The position numbers and the translations under genes were made by a program. Positions 38,854 to 50,997 of a DNA stretch of 64,000 bases are shown one piece after another. The stretch comes from Lichenicoccus roseus (lineage in GTDB: Bacteria > Pseudomonadota > Alphaproteobacteria > Acetobacterales > Acetobacteraceae), in NCBI RefSeq assembly GCF_005844085.1, contig NZ_VCDI01000004.1, positions 248,001-312,000 on the forward strand. The letters run 5' to 3'. Within the stretch, counting starts at the first letter, position 1, and each line of letters starts with the position of its first letter. A model generated the notes under the pieces. It ran no database searches, had not been told where the DNA came from, and worked only from the letters and a program-made list of their open reading frames with translations.

Positions 38854-39893
38854 GGCACCAGCACCGCACGCCCCTTGATGCGGCCGTGATGCAGGTCGTG
38901 CAGCGCCTGGTTGGCCTGCTCGAGCGGATATTCCCGCGTCACCAGGTTGACCAGCCCGCGATCGGCCAGCGCCATCAGCTCGACCAGCTCCGGGTAGGTG
39001 CCGACGAGATTGCCGACGATGGTCTTCTCGGAGGTGATCATGTCGATGGTCGGGATCTCGATCTTCCCGCCATAGCCGACGATGTAGTAGTACCCGCCGT
39101 TGCGGGTCATCGCCAGGCCACGGGCGATCGCGTCGCCCTCGCCAACAAAATCGATCACCGCCTCGGCACCGTTCCCGCCGGTCAGCTCCATGATCGCGGC
39201 CACCTCGTTGCCGTCCGCCTTCACCTGGTGATGCGCACCGCATTCCTTCGCCAGCGCGAGGCCGGCATCGGCGCGGTCGATGGCGATGATTTCCGCGGCG
39301 CACAGCGCATTCAGCACCTGGATGCCGATATGGCCGAGGCCGCCGGCGCCGATGACCACCGCATACTGTCCGGGCAGCAGGTGCCGCGACGCCTTCTTGG
39401 TGGCCCGGTAGGCGGTCAGCCCGGCGTCGGTATAGGGGGCCACGTCCTTCGGCGTCAGCGACTTCGGCAGCTTGATCAGGGCGCGCTCGCCGGTGAGCAG
39501 ATACTGCGCATAGCCGCCATTGGCGTTGATGCCGGGAAACTTGCTGTCGGTGGCGTGCATGTCGTCGCCACGGCGGCAGGCGAGACAGTGGCCGCTGGTC
39601 ACCAGCGGATGACAGACCACGGCGTCGCCGACCTTGACGCCCTCGACACCTCGCCCGATCGCCTCGACCCAGCCTGCGTTCTCGTGCCCCATGATGTAGG
39701 GCAGCCTGACCTCCACCTTGCTTCGCCAGATGCCCTCGACGATGTGCAGGTCAGTGCGACAGACGCCGGCGCCGCCGATGCGCACGATGACATCGTTCGG
39801 GCCGTCGATCCTGGGATCCTCGACGTCGGTGTAGCGGACGAACTGCTCGCTGGTCAGCGCCTCGTCGTATCGCTCGAGTATGGCAGCCTTCAT
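38850..39893 (-). CDS. adh: Zinc-dependent NAD(P) alcohol dehydrogenase
   Basis: A 347-residue medium-chain dehydrogenase. The catalytic zinc site is in [10 protein letters not shown] and [10 protein letters not shown], and the Rossmann motif is [11 protein letters not shown] with an acidic residue after it (IAIDRAD), favouring NAD. Its structural-zinc loop is degenerate: [16 protein letters not shown] keeps only two of the four usual cysteines. It is transcribed from a sigma54-type promoter and placed next to the propane monooxygenase, so oxidation of 2-propanol to acetone (or 1-propanol to propanal) is likely. The ATG at 39893 lies about 29 bases from the predicted transcript start. Confidence 0.9.
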   Translation of the reverse strand: MKAAILERYDEALTSEQFVRYTDVEDPRIDGPNDVIVRIGGAGVCRTDLHIVEGIWRSKVEVRLPYIMGHENAGWVEAIGRGVEGVKVGDAVVCHPLVTSGHCLACRRGDDMHATDSKFPGINANGGYAQYLLTGERALIKLPKSLTPKDVAPYTDAGLTAYRATKKASRHLLPGQYAVVIGAGGLGHIGIQVLNALCAAEIIAIDRADAGLALAKECGAHHQVKADGNEVAAIMELTGGNGAEAVIDFVGEGDAIARGLAMTRNGGYYYIVGYGGKIEIPTIDMITSEKTIVGNLVGTYPELVELMALADRGLVNLVTREYPLEQANQALHDLHHGRIKGRAVLVP

Positions 39894-39933
39894 CGGCTTG
39901 TTCCCTCTTGTTCCAGCGTTTGACATTGAACTT

Positions 39934-39949
39934 TGCAACCTGTGTGCCA
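39934..39949 (-). promoter_or_regulatory. Sigma54 (-24/-12) promoter of the adh-cobW-WD40 operon
   Basis: On the minus strand the sequence is TGGCACACAGGTTGCA: GG and GC 10 bases apart, and close to the full TGGCAC-N5-TTGCA consensus. The predicted transcript starts near 39922, 29 bases before the adh ATG. Confidence 0.82.
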
Positions 39950-40002
39950 ACGACTACCCCGTTGTTTGGGTTGAACTGTTGCCCGGAATGTTCAGGGCTG
40001 AC

Positions 40003-40019
40003 TGTTCCATCCCGCAACA
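40003..40019. promoter_or_regulatory. Candidate activator site upstream of the adh promoter
   Basis: TGTTCC-N5-GCAACA is an imperfect inverted repeat (5 of 6 pairs) about 60 bases upstream of the -24 element, between adh and the divergent AcoR-like regulator gene. It resembles TGTTGC-GTT-GCAACA at 54862-54876. Confidence 0.4.
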
Positions 40020-40189
40020 AAGACGAGGTGGTACACTGTTCCGATCCGGCGCAATTCGTGAATCCGGCAGCGAATTGTCCGCCCGGAGGGATGCGTGCGT
40101 GCGCACGATGGGACTATGGTGCCCTGCCGATCGGCGCCGCGTGACGCCGACAGGGAAAGGCTGCCCAACGTGGCGGCGCGGGGGATGCG

Positions 40190-42130
40190 ATGCGCGGTTC
40201 CGTCGACGAAGATCTGCGTCAGGCCAGGATCCTGCTGGAACGTACCGGATCGGCACGGACCGGACTGCTGGCACCGGAGATTTCCGCGAGCTGGACGCGC
40301 TGCCTCGAGGCCGGGCTGGACCCGCATCGCCCGGTGCCGCTGGAGGAGATCGACGACGCCGGACTGCAGGTCGCCCGCGAGCGTGCGGACCTCGCGCGCC
40401 GCCTCGCCGTCGCCGAGATGCAGGCGCTCTACAACCAGATCGCCGGATCGAACTTCCTGATCGCGTTCGCCGATCCGGACGGCATCCTGCTCGATACCAT
40501 CGCCGACCAGAGCTTCCGGGCGGCGGCCCGCACCGCCAACATACGGCCGGGCACGCTCTGGACCGAAGGCCGCTGCGGCACCAATGCCCTGGGCACCGTC
40601 GGTGCGACCGGACGGGCGTTGACTGTGCATGGCGGCGAACATTTCTTCACCCGTCACGGCAGCCTGACCTGCACCGCGGCGCCGATCTTCGGACCCGACC
40701 GCACGCTGGTCGGCGTCCTCGATGCGTCGTCACACTGCGGCACACGGCAGCCTCATACGCGGGCGCTGGTCGGCATGGCCGCGACCCAGGTGGAGAACGG
40801 CCTGTTCCGCCATGCGCACCACGGCGACCTGGTGATCGCCTTCCATAGCCGGGGCGAATATCTGCATACGCTCAGCGCAGGACTGCTTGCCCTGGCGCCG
40901 GACGGCACCGTGCTGGGCGCCAATCCGCAGGCCGCCTTCCTGCTGCAGGGCCTGCCCGCGCTGCCGGGACGACATTTCGACGATCTGTTCCGCACACGAT
41001 TTTCGACGGTACTCGACCGGGGCTTCAGCCCCGAGCAGCAGCGCCTGGAAGACCGCGTCGGCAGCGTCATGATCGCAACCATCGAAACTGCGCCCTGCAG
41101 GAAGGCATTGCCCGGGATCGCGGTGTCTTCCGCGACGAAGTGCCGGATGCCGGCCCGCATGGCCCGAGCCACCCCGTTGCCCAGGGCTGCCTTTGTCGCA
41201 GACGATCCGGCGGTCAGGGCGGTGTTGCGCCAGGTCGCCGCCGGCGCCGCGCGGGGACTGCCGATCCTGGTGCGGGGCGAGACCGGGACCGGCAAGGAGC
41301 AGCTTGCCCGCTACGCCCACGAGGCAAGCGGTCGCGAGGGTGCCTTCGTGCCGGTGAATTGCGCCGCCTTGTCGGACACGCTGATCGAGGCGGAACTGTT
41401 CGGCCATGCGGAGGGTGCCTTCACCGGGGCCAGGCGCGGTGGTGCGCGCGGCCTGGTCTGCGAGGCGGATGGCGGATCGCTGTTCCTGGACGAGATCGGC
41501 GACATGCCGATGGCGCTGCAGGCAGTGCTCCTGCGCCTGCTCGATGACTGGATGGTCCGCCCGGTCGGCGGCGGTCGCAGCCGGCAGGTCGACGTGCTGC
41601 TGATTGCGGCGACCAACGCGCCGCTGGAGCAGTCCGTTCAGGCAGGGCGGTTCCGCGCCGACCTCTACTACCGCCTCGCCGCCGTCGACGTGCGGGTGCC
41701 GCCGCTGCGGGCGCGCGAGGACTTCGCCGCCATCGCAGGCCACCTGCTGGCCAGCATCGCACCCGGTTGCAGGCTGCAGCCGTGTGCGCTGGAGCGGCTG
41801 CAGCACCTGGCGTGGCCTGGCAACATCCGCGAACTCCGCAACATGCTGGTCCGGCTTACCCTGACCGAACCGGACCGGCCCCTCGATGCCGAGGCGATCG
41901 AGGCCCTGCTGCAGGCAGGCCCGGCGGCAGCGCGCCCGCTGCCGGACGAGGCTGAGCGGATCCCGGCACCGGGCCGCACGCCGACCTTGCGGGATGCGGT
42001 GCGCAACCGGATCGCATCGGCCTACCGCGACACCGGCGGTAATCTCAGCGAGACGGCGCGCCGGCTCGGGGTCTCCCGCAACACCATCTACCGCGCGATC
42101 GGCAAGTCAGCGAACGCGACCACACGCTGA
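40190..42130 (+). CDS. Sigma54-dependent activator, AcoR family
   Basis: A 646-residue regulator. An N-terminal GAF sensor region (RCGTNALGTVGATGRALTVHG, then TCTAAPIFGPD) is followed by an AAA+ domain with Walker A GETGTGKE, intact GAFTGAR (about residue 408) and SLFLDEIGDMPMALQ. The C-terminal Fis-type helix-turn-helix reads GGNLSETARRLGVSRNTIYRAI. It is divergent from the adh operon and most likely controls the promoter at 39934-39949. It is distinct from the other sigma54 activator at 26194-28179, so the island carries two. The inducer is unknown, possibly an alcohol or ketone. Confidence 0.9.
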   Translation: MRGSVDEDLRQARILLERTGSARTGLLAPEISASWTRCLEAGLDPHRPVPLEEIDDAGLQVARERADLARRLAVAEMQALYNQIAGSNFLIAFADPDGILLDTIADQSFRAAARTANIRPGTLWTEGRCGTNALGTVGATGRALTVHGGEHFFTRHGSLTCTAAPIFGPDRTLVGVLDASSHCGTRQPHTRALVGMAATQVENGLFRHAHHGDLVIAFHSRGEYLHTLSAGLLALAPDGTVLGANPQAAFLLQGLPALPGRHFDDLFRTRFSTVLDRGFSPEQQRLEDRVGSVMIATIETAPCRKALPGIAVSSATKCRMPARMARATPLPRAAFVADDPAVRAVLRQVAAGAARGLPILVRGETGTGKEQLARYAHEASGREGAFVPVNCAALSDTLIEAELFGHAEGAFTGARRGGARGLVCEADGGSLFLDEIGDMPMALQAVLLRLLDDWMVRPVGGGRSRQVDVLLIAATNAPLEQSVQAGRFRADLYYRLAAVDVRVPPLRAREDFAAIAGHLLASIAPGCRLQPCALERLQHLAWPGNIRELRNMLVRLTLTEPDRPLDAEAIEALLQAGPAAARPLPDEAERIPAPGRTPTLRDAVRNRIASAYRDTGGNLSETARRLGVSRNTIYRAIGKSANATTR

Positions 42131-42131
42131 G

Positions 42132-42671
42132 TTACTGCTGCAGCAGGCAGACAAGCGTGAACAGCCGGCGCGCGGTCTCGAAGTCGATCTCGACCTTGCC
42201 GGCCAGGCGCTCGATCATCATGCCGGCACCCTCGTTGTGCAGACCGCGCCGGCCCATGTCGATCGCCTGGATGCGGAACGCGTTGCTGTCGGCGAGCGCC
42301 TCGTCATAGGCGTCGATCAGCAGCCGGTAGTCCTTGATGATGCGCCGGAACGGGCCGAGCGCCAGCCCGATCGCCCGGACCGGCGTGCCGTCCTCGCGGC
42401 GGACGTCCAGAGCGAGGCTGCGGCCCTGCACCGACAGGGAGAGAACGAATGGACCGGAATGCCCGACCAGGGCGAACAGGCTGTCATGCTGCAGGTCGGT
42501 GATCGCCTGCTGCAGGTCGTTCTTCTGGGCCAGCGTCGTGGCCCGGCTACCGGCGTGCTCGGGCAGCACGACCTGTGCCAGCCGATTGCCGCGATCCCCA
42601 TCGCCCGCTTCCGGACTACGTGTCCGGAGCTGGGATCCCGCGGCACCCGCGCCGTCATCGCCTTGCATCAT
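42132..42671 (-). CDS. UPF0262 family protein
   Basis: A 179-residue soluble protein matching the alphaproteobacterial UPF0262 family: GPFVLSLSVQGRSLALDVR, GPFRRIIKDYRLLIDAYDEA, IQAIDMGRRGLHNEGA, LAGKVEIDFETARRLFTLVC. The family function is unknown. The first 25 or so residues (MMQGDDGAGAAG) extend beyond family length, so the true start may lie further in. It converges with the AcoR-like gene with one base between them and diverges from the ScfR gene. Confidence 0.85.
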   Translation of the reverse strand: MMQGDDGAGAAGSQLRTRSPEAGDGDRGNRLAQVVLPEHAGSRATTLAQKNDLQQAITDLQHDSLFALVGHSGPFVLSLSVQGRSLALDVRREDGTPVRAIGLALGPFRRIIKDYRLLIDAYDEALADSNAFRIQAIDMGRRGLHNEGAGMMIERLAGKVEIDFETARRLFTLVCLLQQ

Positions 42672-42756
42672 GGCAAAGCTGTATGGAATTCACCCTGCCC
42701 GCACAAGTCGAAAGGCGGCGCTTCGCCAAGCAGTGTCAATCCTGTAAAGGATGGTC

Positions 42757-44178
42757 ATGAACCGAACGCTGATCGGTCGAACCATCCGCCGCCTGCGGCA
42801 GGAACGCAGCCTGACCCAGGCCGGCCTGGCGTCGCGTCTCGGCATTTCGGGAAGCTACCTCAACCTCATCGAGCATGACGAGCGGCCGGTCACCGCGTCG
42901 CTGCTGATCAAGCTGACCCGCCTGCTCGATGTCGACCTGGAGGCGCTGGCCGGCACCGAGGAGCGCAGCCTCGCGGTGGCGCTGCGCGAGGCGCTCACCG
43001 AGCCGCTGCTGGGTGCGGACGCGATCAGCGACGACGCCTTCATCGCGATCGCCGCCTACCCGACCGCAGCCCGCGCGGTGCTGGCGTTGTCGCGCGCCTG
43101 GGCGGCGGCACGCGAGGATGCCTCCGGCATGGCGCTGCCGTCCGGCCACCGCATCAGGCTGCCGCACAGCGAGGCGCGGGCGCTGTTCGACGAGAACGCC
43201 AACTACTTCCCCGCGCTGGAACTGGCGGCTGAGACGGTGCGCCTGGCGCTCGAGCAGGACGGGCTGCCGCCCGGGCTCGGCGGCCAGTCCGAGCTGAACC
43301 ACGCCATCGCGGAGCGGCTGCGCCGCCGGCACGGCATGGTGGTGCGCGTCGCCCCGCTTGCCGGCGCGCTGCGCTCGTACGATCCGCAGGCAAGGCTGCT
43401 GATGCTGTCGGACCTGTTGCGGCGCGAAAGCCGAGGCTTCCACATGGCCTTCCAGCTCATGCTGATCGAGGCGCACGACGTCATGGAGACGCTGGTCGCC
43501 GGCGCCGCGCCCTCCTCGCCGGAAGCCGCCTCGGTGATACGCATCGGGCTGCTGAACTACGCCGCCGCGGCCCTGCTGATGCCGTATGCAGCCATGCTGG
43601 AGGCCGCGACCGCGCTGCGCTACGACGTGGCGGTGCTGGCGGCGCGCTTCACGGTGTCGTTCGAGCAGGCGGCGCAAAGGCTGTCGACGCTGCAGCGGCC
43701 GGGCGCGCGCGGCGTGCCGCTGTTCTTCCTGCGCATGGATGCTGCCAGCAACATCACCAAGGCGTTCGCCGGCGCCGGCTTCCATCTCACCCAGGCCGGC
43801 GGCTCCTGCCCGCTGTGGGTCGCCAACACCGCCTTCGGCAATCCCGGCCGGATCAACGTCCAGGTCGGCCAGCTTCCGGACGGCGCCACCTACCTGTGCT
43901 TCGCGCGCGTGGTGACCGGCATCTCGACCAGCTTCCACGAGCCGCCGCCGACGCATGTGATCGCGATGGGTTGCGAGATCTCGCATGCGGCGGAACTGGT
44001 CTATGCGGACGGCATCGATCTCGACGGCGCGATCACCCGCATCGGCCTGTCCTGCCGGCTGTGCGACTGGCGCGACTGCCGCAGCCGCGCCTTCCCGCCG
44101 CTCGACCACCGCCTGTCGCTGGACGTGAACCGCCGCTCCAGCACGCCGATGATCACGCCAGGGATGCCGGGTGGGTAG
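42757..44178 (+). CDS. Short-chain fatty acyl-CoA regulator (ScfR/PccR-like, XRE family)
   Basis: A 473-residue transcription factor. An N-terminal XRE helix-turn-helix (RLRQERSLTQAGLASRLGISG, YLNLIEHDERPV) is followed by a central domain in the position of the IrrE/M78-like module. The C-terminal acyl-CoA-sensing domain has the family's Cys-rich end SCRLCDWRDCRSRAFPPLD. ScfRs control propionyl-, acetyl- or methylcrotonyl-CoA pathways. It sits beside the AarC gene, a plausible target, and propionyl-CoA would also arise from propane. The ATG at 42757 has AAGGAT upstream; 42751 is an alternative. Confidence 0.87.
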   Translation: MNRTLIGRTIRRLRQERSLTQAGLASRLGISGSYLNLIEHDERPVTASLLIKLTRLLDVDLEALAGTEERSLAVALREALTEPLLGADAISDDAFIAIAAYPTAARAVLALSRAWAAAREDASGMALPSGHRIRLPHSEARALFDENANYFPALELAAETVRLALEQDGLPPGLGGQSELNHAIAERLRRRHGMVVRVAPLAGALRSYDPQARLLMLSDLLRRESRGFHMAFQLMLIEAHDVMETLVAGAAPSSPEAASVIRIGLLNYAAAALLMPYAAMLEAATALRYDVAVLAARFTVSFEQAAQRLSTLQRPGARGVPLFFLRMDAASNITKAFAGAGFHLTQAGGSCPLWVANTAFGNPGRINVQVGQLPDGATYLCFARVVTGISTSFHEPPPTHVIAMGCEISHAAELVYADGIDLDGAITRIGLSCRLCDWRDCRSRAFPPLDHRLSLDVNRRSSTPMITPGMPGG

Positions 44179-44205
44179 TCGTAGGCAAACGGCCCGGCAG
44201 ATGGA

Positions 44206-45729
44206 CTACGACGACAACATCGATCCGGTCGCGCAATAGCGTTGGTGGAAGGCCAGCGCCTCGTCCAGCAGCATCGGCGATTGCAGGCCATACGATCCCT
44301 GCAGGGCACGGGCGAAATAATCCTGCAGCAGCGGCCGGTATGTCGGGTGCGCGCAGCGATCGATGATCACCCGCGCGCGCCGCCGTGGCGACAGGCCGCG
44401 CAGATCGGCCAGCCCCTGCTCGGTCACGATCACCTGCACATCCTGGGTGATGTGGTCGACATGCGAGGCGTGCGGCACGATCGCCGAGATGGCGCCGCCC
44501 TTTGCCGTCGACGGCGTCATGAACACCGACAGGAAGGCATTGCGCGCGAAGTCGCCGGAGCCGCCGATGCCGTTCTGGATACGCGAACCCATGATGTGGG
44601 TGGAGTTGACGTTGCCGTAGATGTCCGCCTCGATCAGGCCGTTCATCGCAATGCAGCCGAGGCGCCTGATGAGCTCGGGATGGTTGCTGATCTCCTGCGG
44701 CCGCAGGATCAGCCGGTTGCGGAAAGCCTCCATCCGGCTGTTGAGATCGTTCGCCGCATCGGGGCTCAGCGAGAATGCGGTCGCCGACGCCACCAGCAGG
44801 CGTCCGCTATCGAGCAGGTCGAGCATGCCGTCCTGGATCACCTCGGTATAGGCGGTCATGCCGTGGAACGGGCCGCTCGCCAGGCCGGTCAGCACGGCGT
44901 TGGCGATGTTGCCGACGCCGGATTGCAGCGGCAGCAGCGCGGCCGGCATGCGTCCGCGGGCGACCTCGTGCGACAGGAATTCCAGCAGATGGCCGGCGAT
45001 CATCCGGCAGGCCGCGTCGGCCGGCGCGAACGGCAGGTTGCGATCCGGCGAGGCGGTCTCGACGATCGCCACGATCTTGTCCGGATCGCAGCGGAAATGC
45101 GGCACCCCGATGCGGTCGTCCGGACGCGTCAGCATGATCGGCTTGCGATCCGGCGGCAGCGCGGTGCCGTAATAGATGTCGTGCATGCCGTCCAGCGCCG
45201 GGTTCTGCCACGCGTTGACCTCCAGGATCACCCGCCGGGCGCGGTCCAGCCAGGTCTTGTTGTTGCCGACCGAGGAGGACGGGATCAGGCTGCCATCCTC
45301 CCGGATGCCGGAAATTTCGATCACCGCCGTATCCAATGGTCCGAGAAATCCCTGCCATGCCATCGGCGCCACCTGGCTCAGATGCATGTCGAGATATTCC
45401 ATCTCGCCGCGATTGATGCGTTCGCGGCAGACCGGATCCGAATTGTATGGCAGTCGCAGCTCGATCCCGTTCACTTGCGCGAGCGCGCCGTCGAGCTCCG
45501 GGCCGGTGGAGGCGCCGGTCCAGACCTTGACGCTGAAGGGCTGTCCGGATGCGTGCGCGGCCTCGATCCGATGCGCCAGCGCCATCGGTACCGCCTTCGG
45601 GTAGCCCGATCCGGTGAAGCCGCTCATGCCCACGGTGGAGCCGGGTTCGATGAAGGCGGCGGCGGCCCCGGCCGGCATCACACGGCCAAGCAGTGCGCGG
45701 TTGTGTATGCGGCCCGAGACCTGGCTCAT
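44206..45729 (-). CDS. aarC: Succinyl-CoA:acetate CoA-transferase (AarC type)
   Basis: A 507-residue class I CoA-transferase of the acetyl-CoA hydrolase/AarC group. Features: GSTVGMSGFTGSGYPKAVP, SSSVGNNKTWLD, GVGNIANAVLTGL, the catalytic glutamate Glu296 in AYTEVIQDG (matching the AarC nucleophile), and HVDHITQDVQVIVTEQGLADLRGL. In acetic acid bacteria it transfers CoA from succinyl-CoA to acetate, closing a variant TCA cycle and detoxifying acetate. The ATG at 45729 gives family length. It is divergent from ppdK. Confidence 0.92.
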   Translation of the reverse strand: MSQVSGRIHNRALLGRVMPAGAAAAFIEPGSTVGMSGFTGSGYPKAVPMALAHRIEAAHASGQPFSVKVWTGASTGPELDGALAQVNGIELRLPYNSDPVCRERINRGEMEYLDMHLSQVAPMAWQGFLGPLDTAVIEISGIREDGSLIPSSSVGNNKTWLDRARRVILEVNAWQNPALDGMHDIYYGTALPPDRKPIMLTRPDDRIGVPHFRCDPDKIVAIVETASPDRNLPFAPADAACRMIAGHLLEFLSHEVARGRMPAALLPLQSGVGNIANAVLTGLASGPFHGMTAYTEVIQDGMLDLLDSGRLLVASATAFSLSPDAANDLNSRMEAFRNRLILRPQEISNHPELIRRLGCIAMNGLIEADIYGNVNSTHIMGSRIQNGIGGSGDFARNAFLSVFMTPSTAKGGAISAIVPHASHVDHITQDVQVIVTEQGLADLRGLSPRRRARVIIDRCAHPTYRPLLQDYFARALQGSYGLQSPMLLDEALAFHQRYCATGSMLSS

Positions 45730-45964
45730 ATCCGATCCGGCATGTGGGTTTTGTCTAAGTAATCAAAGTTGCAGCAAGCATGCGAACACATGGGCCGGCT
45801 TCGATCCAATGGTTACGCCCGCATGACGGAGGGTCATAATCCGGCTTGGTCAGAACGCGAATGCTGGTCTAGGAATGGAAGTGGCATGTCCAGTTCGCGC
45901 TCTCGATGGCAATCCGGACCTGCATGATATGTCAGAGCAAAGAAGCGTCTTGCGGGAAACGATC

Positions 45965-48678
<2,714 letters not shown>

Positions 48679-48682
<4 letters not shown>

Positions 48683-49569
48683 CGGCGGAGGCGGACGCGC
48701 GGGTTGCAGCGATGGACGAGCACCGGATCAGCCTGCACCTGGTGTCGGATGCGACCGGCGAGACGCTAAACGCCATCGCGCGCGCCAGCGTCGCCCAGTT
48801 CCAGCACACCCATGTGGTATATCACCGCTGGAACCTCATCCGCACCCGGCTGCACCTGCACCGCGTGCTGGAGGGCATCGAGGCCAATCCTGGCCCGGTG
48901 CTGTCCTCGGTGATCGATCCCAAGCTGCGCAGCGCGCTCGACCTGGCCTGCAAGCAGTTGCAGCTCCAGGTGGTGAACGTGCTCGACCCGGTGCTGTCGA
49001 TGCTCCAGGAGACCCTTGGCGAGACCGTGCAGGGCCGCCCCGGCATCCAGTACGTGCTCGACGAGGAGTACTACAAGCGCATCGATGCCATGCACTACGT
49101 GCTGGCGCACGACGACGGGCAGGCGATGGCCGGGCTGCGCGAGGCCGACGTGGTGCTGGTCGGCGTGTCGCGCGCCTCCAAGACGCCGACCTCGTTCTAC
49201 CTTGCCAACCGCGGCGTGAAGGCCGCCAACGTGCCGCTGGTGCCGGGCGTGCCGGTGGCGCCGGAACTGCTGGCCTTGCAGCGGCCGATCGTTGGGTTGA
49301 CCATCGACCCGCGCACGCTGATCGAGATCCGCCGCCACCGGCTGCGCGCCATCGCCCCGGGCGGCACGATGGGCGGCATCAAGGAGGACGACAACATCTA
49401 CGTTGATCCGGAGGCGGTGCGCGACGAGGTGGTCTGGGCGCGCCGGCTGTGCTCGCGCAACGGCTGGCCGGTGATCGATGTCAGCCGCCGCTCCATCGAG
49501 GAGACCTCGGCCGCGGTGATCGAGCTGGCCGAGGCCTGGCATCTTCGCCATGCGGGCGGGTCCGCCTGA
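48679..49569 (+). CDS. PPDK regulatory protein (DUF299 bifunctional kinase/pyrophosphorylase)
   Basis: A 296-residue enzyme that switches its dikinase partner off by ADP-dependent phosphorylation and on by phosphate-dependent dephosphorylation. Family features: [22 protein letters not shown], the P-loop [27 protein letters not shown], and [13 protein letters not shown]. Direct 4-base overlap with ppdK identifies PPDK, not PEP synthase, as its target. The next gene starts within its stop codon (TGATG). Confidence 0.93.
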
Positions 49570-50039
49570 TGGCGCCCGAGCTCGTGAAACCGGACACGCT
49601 GTTCATGCAGCGTCGCCGGATCCTTGCAGAGGATACCGACGCGGCCGGCATCGTCTACACGCCGCGCATCGCGCATTTCACCGTGGAGACGGTAGAGCGC
49701 TGGCTGGCGATCCGTGTGCTGGCCGACACCGCCGAGAGCGGCCTGCAGATCGTGTTCGCATCGCTCTCCTGCACCTTCCTGTCGCCGATGCGCGCGGACG
49801 AGATCCTGGAGATCAGCGTGGCGCTGCGCCGGGTCGGTCGCTCCTCGCTCGGGTTCGAGCTGGTCGGACATGGCGAGGCGGGCGACCGCCTGTGCTGGAT
49901 GGCGGAGACGGTCTGCGTGTGCGTCGACCCGACCACCCTGCGCAGCCGGCCGATCCCGGCGGCGCTGCTCGGGATCCTGCAGGCGGAAGCGGCGCTGGCC
50001 GAGCGCATGCCGTTCGGCGATCGCAGCCTGGCGCCATGA
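49569..50039 (+). CDS. Acyl-CoA thioesterase (4HBT hot-dog fold)
   Basis: A 156-residue single hot-dog domain of the 4-hydroxybenzoyl-CoA thioesterase type: ILAEDTDAAGIVYTPRIAHF carries the catalytic Asp motif. The remainder is a standard hot-dog beta-sheet (LSCTFLSPMRADEILEISVAL). The substrate is unknown; short or branched acyl-CoA is possible. It is translationally coupled to the PPDK regulator and 31 bases upstream of pqqB, so the PPDK operon probably runs on into pqqBCD. Confidence 0.83.
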   Translation: MAPELVKPDTLFMQRRRILAEDTDAAGIVYTPRIAHFTVETVERWLAIRVLADTAESGLQIVFASLSCTFLSPMRADEILEISVALRRVGRSSLGFELVGHGEAGDRLCWMAETVCVCVDPTTLRSRPIPAALLGILQAEAALAERMPFGDRSLAP

Positions 50040-50070
50040 CACGGGTCGGGACGGGTCCGGCCGCGCGGCG

Positions 50071-50997
50071 ATGATCGAGGCGATCGTGCTCGGGGCGGGG
50101 GCCGGCGGAGGCTTCCCGCAATGGAACTCCGATGCGCAGGGCTGCCGCCGCGCGCGTGCCGGCGACACGCTGGCGCCGCCTGCCACGCAGGCCTCGGTCG
50201 CGGTCAGCGGCGACGGGCGGCACTGGTTCCTGCTCAACGCCGCGCCGGATCTTCGCATCCAGATCGAGCGCACCCCCGCCTTGCACCCGAATGGCGGGAT
50301 ACGCTCGACGCCGATCGCCGGCGTGGTGCTGACCGGCGCCGAGGTCGATACCGTGACCGGGCTGCTGAGCCTGCGCGAACGGCAGGCGTTCACCATCCTC
50401 GCGACCGCGCCGGTGCTGGCCCGTCTCGATGCGAACCCGATCTTCGAGGTGCTCGCGCGCGATGTGGTGCCGCGCGTCGCCATCCGGCCGGGCCATGCGG
50501 CGCAGTTGACGCTGATCGACGGCGCGCCGTCGGGCCTGCAGGTCACCGCCTTCGCCGTACCGGGCAAGGTGCCGCTCTATGCGGAGGGCGCGCTTTTCGA
50601 GCCGGACTCCGCAATCGAGGATGGCGAGACGGTCGGACTCGAGATCACCGACGGCACCCGGCGACTGCTCTACATCCCCGGCTGCGCGATGGTGACGCCC
50701 TCGCTGCGATCCCGTCTCGACGGCGCCGACTGCGTTTTCTTCGATGCGACGCTCTGGCAGGACGACGAGATGATCCGCGCGGGGCTGGGGGCGAAGACCG
50801 GACAGCGCATGGGCCACATGTCGGTCAGCGGCCCGGGTGGCGTCATCGACAGTTTCCGCGACCTGTCCATCCGGCAGCGGATCCTGATCCACCTGAACAA
50901 TTCCAACCCGTTGCTGCTCGCCGACAGCGAGGAGCGCCGGATCGCGGCCGATGCGGGCTGGACGGTCGCGCATGACGGCATGAAGGTAACGCCATGA
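50071..50997 (+). CDS. pqqB: PQQ biosynthesis protein PqqB
   Basis: A 308-residue metallo-beta-lactamase-fold oxygenase that hydroxylates the tyrosine ring of the Glu-Tyr intermediate in PQQ synthesis. The N-terminal signature GAGAGGGFPQWNSDAQGC is diagnostic. It also has LTGAEVDTVTGLLSLRE, FFDATLWQDDEM and GHMSVSGPGGVID. The C-terminus overlaps pqqC by 4 bases. The usual Cys of the PqqB N-terminal motif (QWNC) is Ser here; other Cys residues of that loop are partly kept. Confidence 0.94.
   Translation: MIEAIVLGAGAGGGFPQWNSDAQGCRRARAGDTLAPPATQASVAVSGDGRHWFLLNAAPDLRIQIERTPALHPNGGIRSTPIAGVVLTGAEVDTVTGLLSLRERQAFTILATAPVLARLDANPIFEVLARDVVPRVAIRPGHAAQLTLIDGAPSGLQVTAFAVPGKVPLYAEGALFEPDSAIEDGETVGLEITDGTRRLLYIPGCAMVTPSLRSRLDGADCVFFDATLWQDDEMIRAGLGAKTGQRMGHMSVSGPGGVIDSFRDLSIRQRILIHLNNSNPLLLADSEERRIAADAGWTVAHDGMKVTP

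Noticed and set aside
45730..45964. ScfR/PccR-type TTTGCAAA site between aarC and ppdK
   Set aside because: Only loose partial matches (TTGCAGCAAGC near 45769) are present; not enough to call a site.
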